A stretch of DNA of 64,000 bases, taken from the NCBI GenBank assembly GCA_007859745.1, contig SMLU01000001.1, positions 2,604,001-2,668,000 on the forward strand, written 5' to 3'. Of the stretch, positions 63,540-64,000 are shown piece after piece. Within the stretch, counting starts at the first letter, position 1; the number at the start of each line of letters is the position of its first letter. Origin of the DNA: Phycisphaerae bacterium RAS1. GTDB taxonomy: Bacteria > Planctomycetota > Phycisphaerae > UBA1845 > Fen-1342. The position numbers and the translations under genes are program-made. The notes under the pieces were generated by a model. It made no database searches. It had not been told where the DNA came from and saw only the letters and a program-made list of their open reading frames with translations.

Positions 63540-64000
63540 GTGCGTCGCGTGATCATTCTACTGGTTCTGACGTTAGCATGTGGCGCAGCCTGTCTAGGCT
63601 TGCGGTACTGGGTTCGGTCGGGTGCAGGTATCGGCCCGCGGCCGATGTTCCATGAACTCATTACCAATGACCGTGGCGAAGCCTGGCAATTGCGTTGTGT
63701 GCCGGACGACGGCGACGGCGCGCGGGCGTTCATCGATCCCACACTCAACCTCGTTGTCATCATGCTCTGCGACAGTCCGTCGATTGGCGTAGTCCATGCC
63801 ATCACCGCAGATTCTGCGACAATTCAACTGGATACTAATTGCACGGTAACTATGGCGGCTGCTACTGATCTACTCGTGGCGTTTGCGAATGGATCCGAAT
63901 TCGCCCGTATTCACGTCGATCCCGGCTTTGCAGAGTGCTTTCGTTTGGCGACCGACTGTTCCTACGTACCCGGGGGGCTCGATACATGTCTTCTTCGGTG
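63540..64000 (+). CDS. exported protein of unknown function, partial
   Basis: The frame is open from the GTG at 63540 to the window edge (153 codons). It begins RRVIILLVLTLACGAACLGL, a signal or lipobox-like helix, then HELITNDRGEAWQLRCVPDD, DPTLNLVVIMLCDSPSIGVV and CFRLATDCSYVPGG. Composition is less GC-rich than the neighbours, as in the lipoprotein cargo near 11.3 kb. I do not recognise the family. Confidence 0.55.
   Translation, partial: MRRVIILLVLTLACGAACLGLRYWVRSGAGIGPRPMFHELITNDRGEAWQLRCVPDDGDGARAFIDPTLNLVVIMLCDSPSIGVVHAITADSATIQLDTNCTVTMAAATDLLVAFANGSEFARIHVDPGFAECFRLATDCSYVPGGLDTCLLR

Overview
The window is high-GC DNA that looks like a chromosomal segment of a planctomycete, probably of the Phycisphaerae or a related uncultured lineage. 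This placement is inferred. The support is the secreted proteins ending in dockerin-like pairs (NCDG.VNVLDINAF), PEP-CTERM tails (PEPAT/PEPTT plus an Arg-rich end), a CAAX-protease-like protein of the kind found alongside exosortases, RHS proteins carrying dockerin modules, a Ser/Thr kinase with zinc ribbons, and many families of palindromic extragenic repeats.

0.3-10.4 kb is mostly ordinary: a DUF4920 lipoprotein, an AspT/YidE-type permease, a secreted amidinotransferase-fold protein, pyruvate kinase, a redox-dead thioredoxin-fold protein overlapping a CPBP protease, a lipoprotein, a Spy/CpxP-like repeat protein and tRNA-Pro(GGG). 10.4-21.6 kb is an accessory island. It holds four copies of a ~750-bp element that carries a REP-associated tyrosine transposase (rayT) and has inverted terminal repeats. 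Three of them sit in a 1578-bp tandem array with a lipoprotein cargo. Next come two RHS core-tip modules with different toxin-like tips, each followed by a small membrane protein, and one intact plus one truncated IS5-type element.

21.7-31 kb returns to housekeeping (Hsp20-Lon overlapping pair, HU-like protein, galactokinase) and then secreted proteins. Among these lies a rayT-derived MITE that was split by a second insertion sequence in the loop of its palindrome. 31-39.5 kb is a minus-strand locus for a membrane-bound uptake [NiFe] hydrogenase: MarR regulator with a readable promoter and operator, large subunit, maturation protease, small subunit, HybA-like ferredoxin, HybB/NrfD-like membrane subunit, response regulator and histidine kinase. 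39.5-57.9 kb contains PEP-CTERM and dockerin proteins (one frameshifted), homogentisate dioxygenase, glucose-6-phosphate isomerase, a large C39-like multidomain protein, an alpha/beta hydrolase, a PQQ-type propeller protein with a YceI/TPR partner, a MobA-like nucleotidyltransferase and two coupled secreted proteins of unknown function.

The most unusual region is 58.2-63.3 kb: a Ser/Thr kinase with two zinc ribbons, a membrane zinc-ribbon protein, and three helical proteins. The last of these has the length, charge pattern and C-terminal motif of an ESCRT-III (CHMP/Snf7) subunit. The first joins a winged-helix-like segment to a similar helical domain, as CHMP7 does. A second copy of the C-terminal peptide of the last protein lies 0.8 kb downstream and differs only at synonymous sites. 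I infer a membrane-remodelling gene cluster. The window closes with a frameshifted DUF4160/DUF2442 pair and a partial exported protein.

At least six families of palindromic repeats occur in the gaps. In at least three places a repeat enters a reading frame or supplies a start codon.
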